A DNA stretch of 64,000 nt from Mycobacterium sp. PS03-16 (GCF_004570325.1 NZ_SPQO01000008.1:124001-188000); one strand, 5' to 3'; shown: positions 44,944 to 55,425, counted from the stretch's first letter. Notes: generated from the sequence alone by a model not told the origin. Made by a program: numbers and translations.

Positions 44944-46320
44944 GTGGACGGACGTGGGGGGCATGCGGTGGTCATCGGCGCCAGCATGGCGGGGATGCTG
45001 GCGGCCAGGGTGCTCACCGAGCACTTCGACCGGGTGACCGTGCTCGAGCGCGACCGCCTCCCGGACGGTCCGGTGGCCCGCAGAGGTGTGCCGCAGGGCT
45101 GCCAACCCCATGTGATCCTGTCGCGGTGCGCGCAGATCGTCGAGGAGTTGTTCCCCGGGTATCTCGCCGAACTCGTCGAGGCGGGCGCACACCGGTGGGA
45201 CGACGGGGACGTCTCGCGTTACGACTTCTCGTTCGGCGGCCACGTGCTGGTCCGGACCGGTCGCATGCCCGATCCCGCCGGCCTGATCCAGCATTTCGCC
45301 TCCCGCGCACTCATCGAGCACCACGTGCGGCGGCGGCTGTGCGCGCTGCCCGGCGTGGCGATACTCGACGGCCACTGCGTCGACACACTGATGTCCGACG
45401 GGAACCGGGTCACCGGCGCGAAGGTCCATCGCCCCGACGGGTCGACGGTCGATCTGTCCGCGGATCTGGTCGTCGATGCCACCGGCCGCGGCTCGCGGGC
45501 ACCGGCGTTTCTCGAGGACCTCGGTTACCCCCGCCCGGAGGTCGACGAGCTCACCGTGCGAGTCACCTATGCCAGCATGCCGGTGCGGCTCGCCGTCGAT
45601 GCGGTGCGGCAGCACATGATCGTGCGGATGTTCGAGCCGGGCCGCCCGCGCGGTTTCATGATGGTGCGCGCCGAGAACGACACCTTCATGGTGCTCGCCG
45701 CGACTCTCGGTGGAATCCGCCCGCCCACCAATCCGTCGGAGCTGCTGGGTTTCGCGGAGAATCTCGCGCCCGGATACGCACTGGCCGCCGCCCGGTCCGC
45801 CGAGCCGCTCGCCGGGGTCCGCATCTACCAGTACCCGAGCAACCGCTGGCGTCGCTACGACAAGCTGAGCAGGCACCCGGCCGGATTCCTCACACTGGGT
45901 GACGCGATCTGCAGCTTCAACCCGATCTACGGCCAGGGCATGAGCATCGCCGCGATCGAAGCGCTGCTGTTGCGAGAGTGCCTGCAGGACAACGACGCCG
46001 AGCTGGCGAGCCGGTTCTATGGCGCGGCGGCCAAACCGGTGCGCGTGGCCTGGCAGACCGCCGTCGGGTCCGATCTGGCGCTACCGGAGGTCCACGGCCG
46101 GCCGTCGCTGTCGATGCGCGCCACCAACGCCTACACCGAACGCGTGCTGCGCGCCGCGGAGACCGACCCCGTCGTCGCCCAGGACTTCCTGCGGGTGGTC
46201 GGAATGGTCGCGCCGCCTGCCACCTTGCTGCGCCCGTCGTTCCTGTTGCGGGTGGCCCGCGGCAACCGCGCGCGGCGCAGCGCGGTCGCCGAACCGGAGG
46301 TCACGGCTGCAGTGTCGTGA
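44944..46320 (+). CDS. FAD-dependent oxidoreductase/monooxygenase
   Basis: 458 aa. FAD-binding VVIGASMAGMLAARVL at the N-terminus, DATGRGSRAPAFLE in the middle, and the second FAD motif TLGDAICSFNPIYGQGMSIA (GD motif), so it belongs to the p-hydroxybenzoate-hydroxylase-like class. Substrate unknown. GTG 44944 follows GGGAGGG. Convergent with a LuxR regulator, with which it overlaps by 20 bp. Confidence 0.84.
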   Translation: MDGRGGHAVVIGASMAGMLAARVLTEHFDRVTVLERDRLPDGPVARRGVPQGCQPHVILSRCAQIVEELFPGYLAELVEAGAHRWDDGDVSRYDFSFGGHVLVRTGRMPDPAGLIQHFASRALIEHHVRRRLCALPGVAILDGHCVDTLMSDGNRVTGAKVHRPDGSTVDLSADLVVDATGRGSRAPAFLEDLGYPRPEVDELTVRVTYASMPVRLAVDAVRQHMIVRMFEPGRPRGFMMVRAENDTFMVLAATLGGIRPPTNPSELLGFAENLAPGYALAAARSAEPLAGVRIYQYPSNRWRRYDKLSRHPAGFLTLGDAICSFNPIYGQGMSIAAIEALLLRECLQDNDAELASRFYGAAAKPVRVAWQTAVGSDLALPEVHGRPSLSMRATNAYTERVLRAAETDPVVAQDFLRVVGMVAPPATLLRPSFLLRVARGNRARRSAVAEPEVTAAVS

Positions 46321-47398
46321 GCAACCGCACCAGCTCGGCCTGCCGGTGGGTGTCGGTCTTGTCGAACACGTGCTGCAGGTGGGTCTTCACCGTCGACAGG
46401 GACAGCGTCAAATCCTCGGAGATCGGCGTCAGCCCATCGCCGCGACCGACCCGCAACGCCACGTCGGATTCGGCGTTGGTCAACCCGAACAGGCGGCGTA
46501 GCAACGATTTCGGCGGCTCTGCTGCGGCATCGGGGTCGAGGATCACCAGCAGTGCCCGCACCCGGTCGCCGTCGATGCCGCCGTCACCCGGGAACGGGAA
46601 GCTGTGCACCACGTAGGGCCGGCCGCCCGGCTTGGGGCACAGCAGCGAGGATCCGCTGCGCGCACCGCCTTCGGACAACCCCAGCGCCGCGGACACCGCT
46701 CGCTGCAACTCGGCGTCGGCCGCCGGGGAGCACGCCCGCAGTCGTCCCGCGCGCACGGTCAGCCCGTCCGACCGCTCGAGCACCGCCTCGGCGGACGAAT
46801 TGCATTGCACCACAGAGGCATTGGGTCCGACCACCACGACCGCCCGCCGCATGTAGTCGATCGCTTCTGCGGTGTCGCGTAGGTTGCACCGCAATTCGTG
46901 CAGGTACTTCTCGGTCCGCAGCGCCTGCTGAAAGTGCGGCACCAGCGCGTTGACCAACTGCGCGCGTTCGGCCGTCAGGAAGGGTTCGTCGCCGCGAGGG
47001 TTGGCGACGATCAGGCAGGCCGGCCGCGCGCTGCCGGTGACCCTGACGAACAGCCCGTCGTCCATGTGGTGCGGCCGGATCCAGTCGGTGTAGAACTCCG
47101 AACGCGCCTGCGCGTCGATCAGGGCCCGGCCGTCGTGGATCATCCCGACCGGACTGCTCTCGACGGCGTCGAGCACATAGTCGATCCGGTAGTAGTACTC
47201 CGTGTAGGCCTGATACGCCACCGGTTCCAGGCTCCTGCGTTCGGCCACCCGGCCGGTGCCGTCGTCGATCAGCATGGCTCCGGTGATGGCGCCGAGCGAC
47301 TCCCGCACCGCGGACATCGCGCCGAACCAGTGCTCCGGGGTGACGGCCGCCGCGTGGATGGCCGAGACTAATCGCGAGAACTCACCGAGCGTGACCAT
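46301..47398 (-). CDS. LuxR-type helix-turn-helix regulator with PAS-like sensor part
   Basis: 365 aa. C-terminal LuxR HTH (FGLTNAESDVALRVGRGDGL and SLSTVKTHLQHVFDKTDTHRQ). The first 220 residues have no LuxR autoinducer or receiver domain but look like a GAF/PAS-type sensor (IDYMRRAVVVVGPNASVVQCNSSAEAVLERSDGL). ATG 47398 used; no good ribosome site is seen, and longer in-frame starts exist. The neighbour FAD enzyme is a possible target. Confidence 0.8.
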   Translation of the reverse strand: MVTLGEFSRLVSAIHAAAVTPEHWFGAMSAVRESLGAITGAMLIDDGTGRVAERRSLEPVAYQAYTEYYYRIDYVLDAVESSPVGMIHDGRALIDAQARSEFYTDWIRPHHMDDGLFVRVTGSARPACLIVANPRGDEPFLTAERAQLVNALVPHFQQALRTEKYLHELRCNLRDTAEAIDYMRRAVVVVGPNASVVQCNSSAEAVLERSDGLTVRAGRLRACSPAADAELQRAVSAALGLSEGGARSGSSLLCPKPGGRPYVVHSFPFPGDGGIDGDRVRALLVILDPDAAAEPPKSLLRRLFGLTNAESDVALRVGRGDGLTPISEDLTLSLSTVKTHLQHVFDKTDTHRQAELVRLLTTLQP

Positions 47399-47535
47399 GG
47401 CCGGCACCGCGTATGGGCAACGAGATTCATCACCAACCCCCCAGGTTCGTGCGTGATCCGTACTGTAACGCGCAGATCCGCCGCGGCACAGCACAGGACA
47501 GCGGGGTGCTTACGTCCTCAATGAACAGTCGAGCG

Positions 47536-49230
47536 CTACGCCTTGAGCGTGCGGACTGCCTCGATCCGCGCCTGCAACTGATCCGACGTTGCTGCCGCCA
47601 CCGGCGGGCCGCCGCAGATCCGGCGCAGCTCGTTGTGGATCCAGCCGTGCGGCTTACCGGTGCGGTGATGGGCCAGCGACACCAGCGTGTTGAGTTCGCG
47701 TCTCAGGTCCCGCAGCTGACCGTGGGTGGATCGCGGGGCGGGTTCGCCTGAGGCCGTGCGCTTCTCGAGCTGGGCCACCTGACGTTTGCTCAGCAGATCG
47801 CGCATCTGGTTGGCGTCGAGCAGGCCGGGGATGCCCAGGTAGTCGGCTTCCTCGTCGCTGCCCGCGGGGGTCGCCGTGCCGAACGACGACCCGTCGAAGA
47901 TCACCTGGTCGAGTTCGGCGTCGGCACCCAGGGCGGTGAACGCCTTCTCCTGCTCGCCGTTCTCCTCTTTGCGCTGCTTGGCCAGCTCGGCGTCCAGCGG
48001 GTCCTCGTCGCCCTGCGATTCCCGGTGGGGCTTGCCCAGGATGTGGTTGCGCTGCTCCTCGAGCTCGCTGGCCAGCAGCAGCAGGTTGGGCACCGAGGGC
48101 AGGAACACACTGGCGGTCTCGCCGGCCCGCCGGGACCGCACGAAGCGGCCGATGGCCTGGGCGAAGAACAGCGGCGTCGAGGCGCTGGTGGCGTACACCC
48201 CGACCGACAGCCGGGGGACGTCGACGCCCTCGGACACCATGCGCACCGCGACCATCCAGCGGCTGGTGCCCTTCGAGAACTCGGTGATGCGGTCCGAGGA
48301 CCCGGGGTCGTCGGACAGCACGACCGTCGGCTCCTCACCCGTGATCGTCGTCAGCAGCTTGGCGTAGGCGCGGGCGTTGGTCTGATCGGAGGCGATGATC
48401 ATGCCGCCGGCGTCGGGAACGTGCTGGCGCTTCTGCCGCAACCGGATGTCGGCGGCGGCGATGACCGCGGGCATCCACTCGCCGGCGGGGTCCAGCACCG
48501 TGCGCCACGCCCTGGCGGTCTGTTCGGCGTTCAACGGCTCGCCGAGGCGCGCGGCGTGCTCCTCGCCGGCGCTGTCCCGCCACCGCGCCTCGCCGGAGTA
48601 GGCCATGAACATCACCGGGCGCACCACACCGTCGGCGAGGGCGTCGGAGTAGCCGTAGGTGTGGTCGGCCTGGGACCGCATCAGCCCGTTGGCGTCGGGT
48701 GCGTAGGTGACGAACGGAATGGGGCTGTCGTCGCTGCGGAACGGGGTCCCGGTGAGCGCCAGCCGGCGGGTGGCGTCGTCGAACGCCTCGCGGATGGCCT
48801 CGCCCCAGCTCTTGGCGTCGCCGCCGTGGTGGATCTCGTCGAAGATCACCAGCGTCTTGTGGTTCTCGGTGCGGACGCGGTGCCGGGTCGGGTGGCTGGC
48901 CACCTGGGCGTAGGTGACGACGACGCCGTGGTACTCCGAGGAGGTCTGGGAGTTCGAGTTGCTGAACCGCGGGTCGAGTGCGATCCCGTTGGCCGCGGCC
49001 GCCCTCGCCCACTGGATCTTCAGGTGCTCGGTGGGCACCACCACCGTCACCTTGTCGACGGTGCGGGCGTTGAGCAGTTCGGCGGCGAGGCGCAGCGCAA
49101 ACGTGGTCTTGCCGGAACCGGGGGTGGCCACGGCCAGGAAGTCGCGTGGCTGGCTGGTCAGGTACTTGACCAGCGCCTTCCGCTGCCAGCCCCGCAGTGC
49201 CTGGGCGCTGGGCGCTGCATCAGCCCGCAC
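47536..49230 (-). CDS. DEAD/DEAH-type superfamily 2 helicase
   Basis: 564 aa. Motif I ATPGSGKTTFA near residue 35, DEIH box (motif II) in LVIFDEIHHGG, motif III-like LTGTPFRSD, motif V SEGVDVPRL and motif VI QAIGRFVRSRR. The core resembles XPB/restriction-type helicases; the C-terminal 120 residues are charged and may bind DNA or a partner. GTG start follows GGGAG by 8 nt. No nuclease or methylase gene accompanies it, so it is not an obvious restriction system. Confidence 0.88.
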   Translation of the reverse strand: MRADAAPSAQALRGWQRKALVKYLTSQPRDFLAVATPGSGKTTFALRLAAELLNARTVDKVTVVVPTEHLKIQWARAAAANGIALDPRFSNSNSQTSSEYHGVVVTYAQVASHPTRHRVRTENHKTLVIFDEIHHGGDAKSWGEAIREAFDDATRRLALTGTPFRSDDSPIPFVTYAPDANGLMRSQADHTYGYSDALADGVVRPVMFMAYSGEARWRDSAGEEHAARLGEPLNAEQTARAWRTVLDPAGEWMPAVIAAADIRLRQKRQHVPDAGGMIIASDQTNARAYAKLLTTITGEEPTVVLSDDPGSSDRITEFSKGTSRWMVAVRMVSEGVDVPRLSVGVYATSASTPLFFAQAIGRFVRSRRAGETASVFLPSVPNLLLLASELEEQRNHILGKPHRESQGDEDPLDAELAKQRKEENGEQEKAFTALGADAELDQVIFDGSSFGTATPAGSDEEADYLGIPGLLDANQMRDLLSKRQVAQLEKRTASGEPAPRSTHGQLRDLRRELNTLVSLAHHRTGKPHGWIHNELRRICGGPPVAAATSDQLQARIEAVRTLKA

Positions 49231-49324
49231 CCCGGTACTCCCTTCTGATCGAGAAACACTCTAGGCCAACCGGTTCCGCGCGCGCACCTTCGCCCGGCGT
49301 GTCCGTCGGGTGTGTCACACCCGG

Positions 49325-49822
49325 CTACTCGACCCAGAAGTTGTCATTCTCGACGAACCACTCGCGCCGCTCCTCGTCGGTCATCTCGCCGACCTGCGCG
49401 AGCCCCTCGAAGTAGTGCTCGCGCGGCGCGCCGGGGGCGAACAGCATCAGCAGCGATGCGGGTTCGTCGGCCTCGTTGCGGAAGCCGTGGATGCCGCCGG
49501 GCGGGACGTAGAGGAAGTCGTTGCGCCGCCCGTCGACCCAGTCGGTGCCGTCGTAGAGCCGGATCGTCCCCGATAGCACGAAGAAGGCCTCCGACATCGC
49601 GCGGTGGAAGTGGGGGCCGGGCCCGCCGCCGCGCGGGGCGATCTGCACGCGGTAGAAGCCGTAGTCGCCGCCGGTGGCCTCCTGGCCGGCCAGGTAGTGA
49701 TACTGCACCAGGCCGGAGGCGTCGTAGTCCGGCGGCTCCTCGCCGCGTTTGAGCCAGGCGCTGACCTCGGGTTCGTCCTTGGTGAAGCGCGGCGGCGGGT
49801 ACGGCGGCACGACCAGTGACAC
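49325..49822 (-). CDS. Cupin-domain protein
   Basis: 165 aa. Single cupin with metal-binding residues in GPGPHFHRAMSEAFFVLSG and a second motif, FLYVPPGGIHGFRN. Could be a dioxygenase, isomerase or sensor-type cupin; not resolved. GTG start. It lies downstream of an SDR gene in the same direction (19-bp gap). Confidence 0.8.
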   Translation of the reverse strand: MSLVVPPYPPPRFTKDEPEVSAWLKRGEEPPDYDASGLVQYHYLAGQEATGGDYGFYRVQIAPRGGGPGPHFHRAMSEAFFVLSGTIRLYDGTDWVDGRRNDFLYVPPGGIHGFRNEADEPASLLMLFAPGAPREHYFEGLAQVGEMTDEERREWFVENDNFWVE

Positions 49823-49841
49823 GCGATCGAGCCTGCCACAG

Positions 49842-50747
49842 TCAGCCGACCGGGAAGCTCACTCCGGTGAGGTCTTCGGACACCGCCCACAGCCGGCGCG
49901 CCAGCGCGGTGTCGCGGGATTGCGCGCTCGAACCCACCAGCTTGGGGTAGCCGCGCGTTTCGCCGAGGCCGCCGGGGCCGTAGTACTGCCCGCCCTGCAC
50001 GGCCGGGTCGGTGGCGGCGCGCAGCGTGGGCAGCGCACCCATGGCCGGGCTTTGCGCGACGACACCGACCAGGGGGTTGAGGAACGACGGCAGGTGCCGC
50101 ATCAGCTCGGTGTTGGACAGGCCCGGGTGGGCGGCCACCGCGATGGTGTCGGCGTTCGCCGCCGCGAGCCGGCGCTGCAGCTCGTAGGTGAACAGCAGGT
50201 TGGCCAGCTTGGACTGACCGTAGGCGCCGACGCGGTTGTAGCTGCGCTCCCACTGCAGGTCGTCGAAGTGGATGGCGGCGTGGATGCGGTGGCCGACGCT
50301 GCTGACGGTGACCACCCGCGATCCGGGCGTGGCCAGCAGGGTGTCGAGCAGCAGCCCGGTGAGCGCGAAGTGGCCGAGGTGATTGGTCCCGAACTGCAGC
50401 TCGAAGCCGTCCGCCGTGGTCTGCTTCGGCGGGTACATCACGCCGGCGTTGTTGATCAGCAGGTCGATGCGGGGGTGGGCGGCCTTGAGGGCCTCGGCGG
50501 TGGCCCGTACCGAGCGCAGCGAGCCGAGGTCGAGTTCGGTCACGGTGACGGCCGCGTCCGGATGTCCGGAGCGGATCAGGTCCGCGGCGCGCCGGCCCTT
50601 CTCGGTGTCGCGTACCGCGACGACGACGTTCGCACCGCGGGAGGCCAGCGCCTTGGCGGTGTCGAGACCCAGCCCGGTGTTCGACCCCGTGACGACCGCG
50701 GTGCGGCCGGACTGGTCGGGGATGTCGGTGGTGGTCCACTTGGCCAT
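49842..50747 (-). CDS. Short-chain dehydrogenase, paralogue of the Rv0439c-type gene
   Basis: 301 aa. TGSNTGLG cofactor loop, NNAGVM and YGQSK active site. Many long blocks are shared with the SDR at 40876-41796 (FELQFGTNHLGHFALTG, FDDLQ-ERSYNR, SKLANLLFTYEL, MGALPTLRAATDP), so the two arose by duplication. Divergent from a TetR gene, with paired palindromes between them, so probably repressed by it. Confidence 0.9.
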   Translation of the reverse strand: MAKWTTTDIPDQSGRTAVVTGSNTGLGLDTAKALASRGANVVVAVRDTEKGRRAADLIRSGHPDAAVTVTELDLGSLRSVRATAEALKAAHPRIDLLINNAGVMYPPKQTTADGFELQFGTNHLGHFALTGLLLDTLLATPGSRVVTVSSVGHRIHAAIHFDDLQWERSYNRVGAYGQSKLANLLFTYELQRRLAAANADTIAVAAHPGLSNTELMRHLPSFLNPLVGVVAQSPAMGALPTLRAATDPAVQGGQYYGPGGLGETRGYPKLVGSSAQSRDTALARRLWAVSEDLTGVSFPVG

Positions 50748-50767
50748 GACTGCCTCCTAGAATGAAG

Positions 50768-50783
50768 CGGAGCGTGCGCTCCG
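50768..50783. promoter_or_regulatory. TetR operator-like palindrome 1
   Basis: CGGAGCG-TG-CGCTCCG: seven-base arms pair fully. 20 bp before the SDR start. Confidence 0.6.
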
Positions 50784-50799
50784 GTTGATTACGAACATA

Positions 50800-50815
50800 C
50801 GGAACGCTCACTCCG
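50800..50815. promoter_or_regulatory. TetR operator-like palindrome 2
   Basis: CGGAACGCTCACTCCG, a degenerate copy of the palindrome at 50768-50783, 32 bp centre to centre. Fits cooperative TetR binding between the two divergent genes. Confidence 0.55.
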
Positions 50816-50846
50816 CTTTCAATGATTCCCGGGTGAACAGGTGGAC

Positions 50847-51422
50847 ATGGCCGTCGGACGAGACGGGGCGCGACCGTTGCGGGCCGACGCCGCGCGCAAC
50901 CGCGACCGGGTGCTGCGGGTGGCGTACGAGACGTTCGCCGCCGAGGGCCTGACCGTGCCCGTCGACGAGATCGCCCGGCGTGCCGCCGTCGGTGCCGGCA
51001 CGATCTACCGCCACTTTCCGACCAAGGAGGCGCTGTACACGGCCGTCGTCGACCACCGGCTGGGCGAGATCACCACACGGGGTCGCGCACTGTTGGAGTC
51101 CGAGGGGCCGGGCGGGGCGCTGTTCGCGTTCCTGCACGCGATGGCGCACGAGTGGGCTTCCGATCACGTGCTCGTCGCCGCGCTGGCCGGGTCGGGCATC
51201 GACGTTCACACGGTCGCGCCGGACGCCGAGCGGGAGGTCATGGCGCTGCTGGGTGAGCTGCTCGCCGCCGCGCAGCGGGCCGGCACGGCGCGGGCCGATC
51301 TCGGGGTGGCCGAACTCAAGGCCGTCCTGGTCGGATGCCAGGCGATCGGCGCCTACGGCGGTCCGGCCGCGGAGCGGGCGACGGCCGTGGTGACGGACGG
51401 TTTGCGCCCGCGGCGGCCCTAG
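50847..51422 (+). CDS. TetR-family regulator
   Basis: 191 aa. HTH at about residues 15-60 (VPVDEIARRAAVGAGTIYRHFPTKEALY) and an all-helical C-terminal domain. ATG 50847 used; GTG 50841 is two codons upstream. Divergent from the SDR, with two near-palindromic sites between, so probably represses the SDR-cupin genes and itself. Confidence 0.86.
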   Translation: MAVGRDGARPLRADAARNRDRVLRVAYETFAAEGLTVPVDEIARRAAVGAGTIYRHFPTKEALYTAVVDHRLGEITTRGRALLESEGPGGALFAFLHAMAHEWASDHVLVAALAGSGIDVHTVAPDAEREVMALLGELLAAAQRAGTARADLGVAELKAVLVGCQAIGAYGGPAAERATAVVTDGLRPRRP

Positions 51423-51431
51423 CGTCGATAC

Positions 51432-51458
51432 CTTGCACTCGCCCTGGTCGAGTGCTAA
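51432..51458. promoter_or_regulatory. CIRCE operator 1 (HrcA site)
   Basis: CTTGCACTC - 9 bases - GAGTGCTAA, matching the CIRCE consensus TTAGCACTC-N9-GAGTGCTAA at most positions. Confidence 0.9.
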
Positions 51459-51466
51459 GAATGCAA

Positions 51467-53235
<1,769 letters not shown>

Positions 53236-53250
53236 GTCCTGTTTCGAAGG

Positions 53251-53284
53251 GGCCCGGGCTGCGTATGCAGCCCGGGCCTTTTCG
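53251..53284 (+). terminator. Intrinsic terminator after groEL2
   Basis: GGCCCGGGCTGC and GCAGCCCGGGCC arms of 12 bp around GTAT, followed by TTTT: a textbook hairpin plus T-run. Confidence 0.9.
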
Positions 53285-53334
53285 CAATGTCGGCCTGCGA
53301 GCGTCGTCATGGATATATGTGCGTGACGCGGCTG

Positions 53335-54150
53335 TCAGCCCGACATTGCGATCGGACCCCGGTGCCCGCGCCGTCGGATCACCGACAGGATGTCGGCGAC
53401 CACGATGTCCCAGCGGTACACGACATCCTCATATGTCAGTCGCATCACCAGGTACCCCAGGCCGCTGGCCACTCTGTCCCTCGTCCGGTCGGACTGGTAC
53501 TTGGGTAGGTGGTGCTCGCGGCTGTCGGCCTCGATGATGAGCCGATCACCTACCAGGAAGTCGACCCGCCCCACTTCCGGAATGACCACCTGGGTCCGTA
53601 GGTGTATTCCCAGCGCCCGCAGCCGTAGCCGGATGATCGTCTCGGTACCGGACTCGCTCTTGGCGTCGCATCGCTCGGCGAGATTGAGGTGTGCCAAGCG
53701 CGACGCCGCCACGATCGATCTCACATCGGCCATCTCGATCATCCGCTGATTCAGCATCGAGTCGAGGACGATGACGAGACCCTCGGCATCGAGGCAGTTC
53801 GCCGCCGACGCGACCGCGATGTCGATCGGGTCGACGGCGCCGACGATCGGTGGATCCAGCCGGTACGGATGGCAGGACCGAACCCCCGCGCGGGACCGGC
53901 GGGCTCGCTCCGAATATCGGATGTGCAGCGCTGAGTCGAGGACCCACACGCGGCAGAAGCGCAGCGCCGAAACACAACCCATGACACCCCCGGCGGCGAC
54001 CGCGCGGACGACGAGGGGATGAGCGGACCGGCCGGCATACCAGCCGCGTCGGACCTGCTGCCAACCCTTACGGTCCACCCCGGCCGCGCGCAGCTGAGCA
54101 CTGGACAGCACCCCGCCGTTCGCCGCGAGCAGATGCGCTATTCCGGACAC
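53335..54150 (-). CDS. AbiEi-like N-domain plus DUF559 (PD-(D/E)XK-like) protein
   Basis: 271 aa. Residues 1-40 resemble the winged-helix start of AbiEi antitoxins (ANGGVLSSAQLRAAGVDRKGWQQVRRGWY). The C-terminal third is a DUF559/Vsr-like nuclease fold (EVGRVDFLVGDRLIIEADSREHH with Asp and Glu-x-Asp, then RDRVASGLGYLVMRLTYEDVV). Widespread in actinobacteria but of unknown function; no AbiEii toxin gene is next to it. Lies right after the groEL2 terminator, in the opposite direction. Confidence 0.82.
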   Translation of the reverse strand: MSGIAHLLAANGGVLSSAQLRAAGVDRKGWQQVRRGWYAGRSAHPLVVRAVAAGGVMGCVSALRFCRVWVLDSALHIRYSERARRSRAGVRSCHPYRLDPPIVGAVDPIDIAVASAANCLDAEGLVIVLDSMLNQRMIEMADVRSIVAASRLAHLNLAERCDAKSESGTETIIRLRLRALGIHLRTQVVIPEVGRVDFLVGDRLIIEADSREHHLPKYQSDRTRDRVASGLGYLVMRLTYEDVVYRWDIVVADILSVIRRRGHRGPIAMSG

Positions 54151-54220
54151 CGATCAATCCCAACCCACGACAGGCGGTGAACGACACCCTCAGGTAGCCG
54201 GCCTGTGGATAACCCGAGGC

Positions 54221-54568
54221 TCAGCCCTTCAGCGAGACACAGTCGTGCACACCGTCGGGGCTGCGGTGCAGCACGGCGCGGCTCGGCGTGAGTCGCATGC
54301 CGTCCTCGGTGACCTCGGCGGTGCCGTCCACGATCAACGAGTAGCCCGTCGGCTCCCGCGGCGGCCACACCACGGTGACGGCGGCGTGCGCGGCGGCATT
54401 ACGGCGGCTGGTGTCGCCGAGTGGCCCGATGGTGAACGCGCCGTGTGCGAAGGCCGGGAGGACCGCCACGGTGTGTGCCCGGAAGTCGTCGCCAACGGTG
54501 ATGAGGTAGCCGAGGGCGTACTCGGCCAGGGTGTCGGCAAGCTTGTCCAGATCGACCTTGACGCTCAT
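54221..54568 (-). CDS. PPOX-class flavin/F420-dependent oxidoreductase-like protein
   Basis: 115 aa split-barrel protein, pattern VDLDKLADTLAEYALGYLITV, GPLGDTSRRNAAAHAAVTVVWPP and VDGTAEV, typical of pyridoxamine-5'-phosphate-oxidase-like enzymes. Whether it uses FMN or F420 is not resolved. ATG 54568 has TACCCT 6 nt before it. Divergent from the SDR with only 32 bp between. Confidence 0.78.
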   Translation of the reverse strand: MSVKVDLDKLADTLAEYALGYLITVGDDFRAHTVAVLPAFAHGAFTIGPLGDTSRRNAAAHAAVTVVWPPREPTGYSLIVDGTAEVTEDGMRLTPSRAVLHRSPDGVHDCVSLKG

Positions 54569-54574
54569 GCGTTG

Positions 54575-54580
54575 AGGGTA
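54575..54580 (-). promoter_or_regulatory. -10 box TACCCT of the PPOX gene
   Basis: 6 nt before ATG 54568; leaderless transcript predicted. Confidence 0.5.
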
Positions 54581-54586
54581 ACGGCG

Positions 54587-54592
54587 TAGTTT
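54587..54592 (+). promoter_or_regulatory. -10 box TAGTTT of the SDR gene
   Basis: 8 nt before ATG 54601; the two divergent -10 boxes lie 6 bp apart. Confidence 0.45.
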
Positions 54593-54600
54593 CGGAAGGC

Positions 54601-55425
54601 ATGCCGCTGCCCACGCCGTCACCGACCACCACCGCCGTCGTCACCGGGGCGTCCTCCGGGATCGGCGCCGACATCGCGCGCGAATTGGCCGCCCGCGGTC
54701 ACGGCGTCACGCTGGTCGCCCGTCGCGAGGACAAGCTGCGGGCGCTGGCCGACGAACTCGGCGCGACGGTGCGTGCCGAGACCCTCGCCTGCGACGTCGC
54801 CGACGCCGACGCCCGGGCCCGCCTGTTCGACGCGGTCGCCGACCGCGGCCTGACCATGGACATCCTGGTCAACAACGCCGGCATCGGCACACTGGGCGCG
54901 ATCACGAAAACCACTGTGGCCGAGGAGATCGCGCAGGTGCGTGTCAACGTGGAGGCCGTCATCGACCTCACCACGCGGGCCGCCCAGCAGATGGTGGCCC
55001 GGGGCCGCGGCGCCATTCTCAATGTCGGCTCGACCGCGGGCTTCCACCCGTTCCCCGGCCAGTCCGGCTATGCGGCCACCAAGTCGTTCGTGCACACCTA
55101 CACCGAGGGGGTGCGCGCCGAACTGGCCGGCACCGGCGTCACGGTCGCCACCCTGTGCCCCGGCCCGGTCCGCACCGAGTTCCTGCAGTCGGCGGGCATG
55201 GACGAACGGAAGTTCGCCGCGGCGTTCCCGAAGTTCCTGTGGATGGACTCGCGGGAGGTGGCCAAGGTGGGGGTCGACGCGCTCGACGGCGACCGTGGCA
55301 CCGTGATCGCCGGGCTGCCCAGCCGGCTGAGCACCCTTCTGGTGCAGGCGATTCCGCGACGGGTGCTGCTGCCGCTGCTGGTCAGTCAGCACCCCGCGTT
55401 GCGCCGCGACCGCCGGTCAGCCTGA
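54601..55425 (+). CDS. Short-chain dehydrogenase, DltE/YqjQ-like
   Basis: 274 aa. TGASSGIG cofactor loop followed by an Arg-rich second-strand end (LVARREDKL), which favours NADPH, then NNAGIG and active-site YAATK. The C-terminal VLVQAIPRRVLLPLL helix is seen in lipid-type SDRs. Substrate unknown. Its end overlaps the convergent CMD gene by 9 bp. Confidence 0.87.
   Translation: MPLPTPSPTTTAVVTGASSGIGADIARELAARGHGVTLVARREDKLRALADELGATVRAETLACDVADADARARLFDAVADRGLTMDILVNNAGIGTLGAITKTTVAEEIAQVRVNVEAVIDLTTRAAQQMVARGRGAILNVGSTAGFHPFPGQSGYAATKSFVHTYTEGVRAELAGTGVTVATLCPGPVRTEFLQSAGMDERKFAAAFPKFLWMDSREVAKVGVDALDGDRGTVIAGLPSRLSTLLVQAIPRRVLLPLLVSQHPALRRDRRSA

Noticed and set aside
47536-49230. Type I or III restriction subunit
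   Set aside because: Helicase motifs only; no methyltransferase or specificity gene next to it and no endonuclease motif seen.
53335-54150. Complete type IV toxin-antitoxin system
   Set aside because: Only an AbiEi-like N-terminal segment is present and no AbiEii-type nucleotidyltransferase gene is adjacent.
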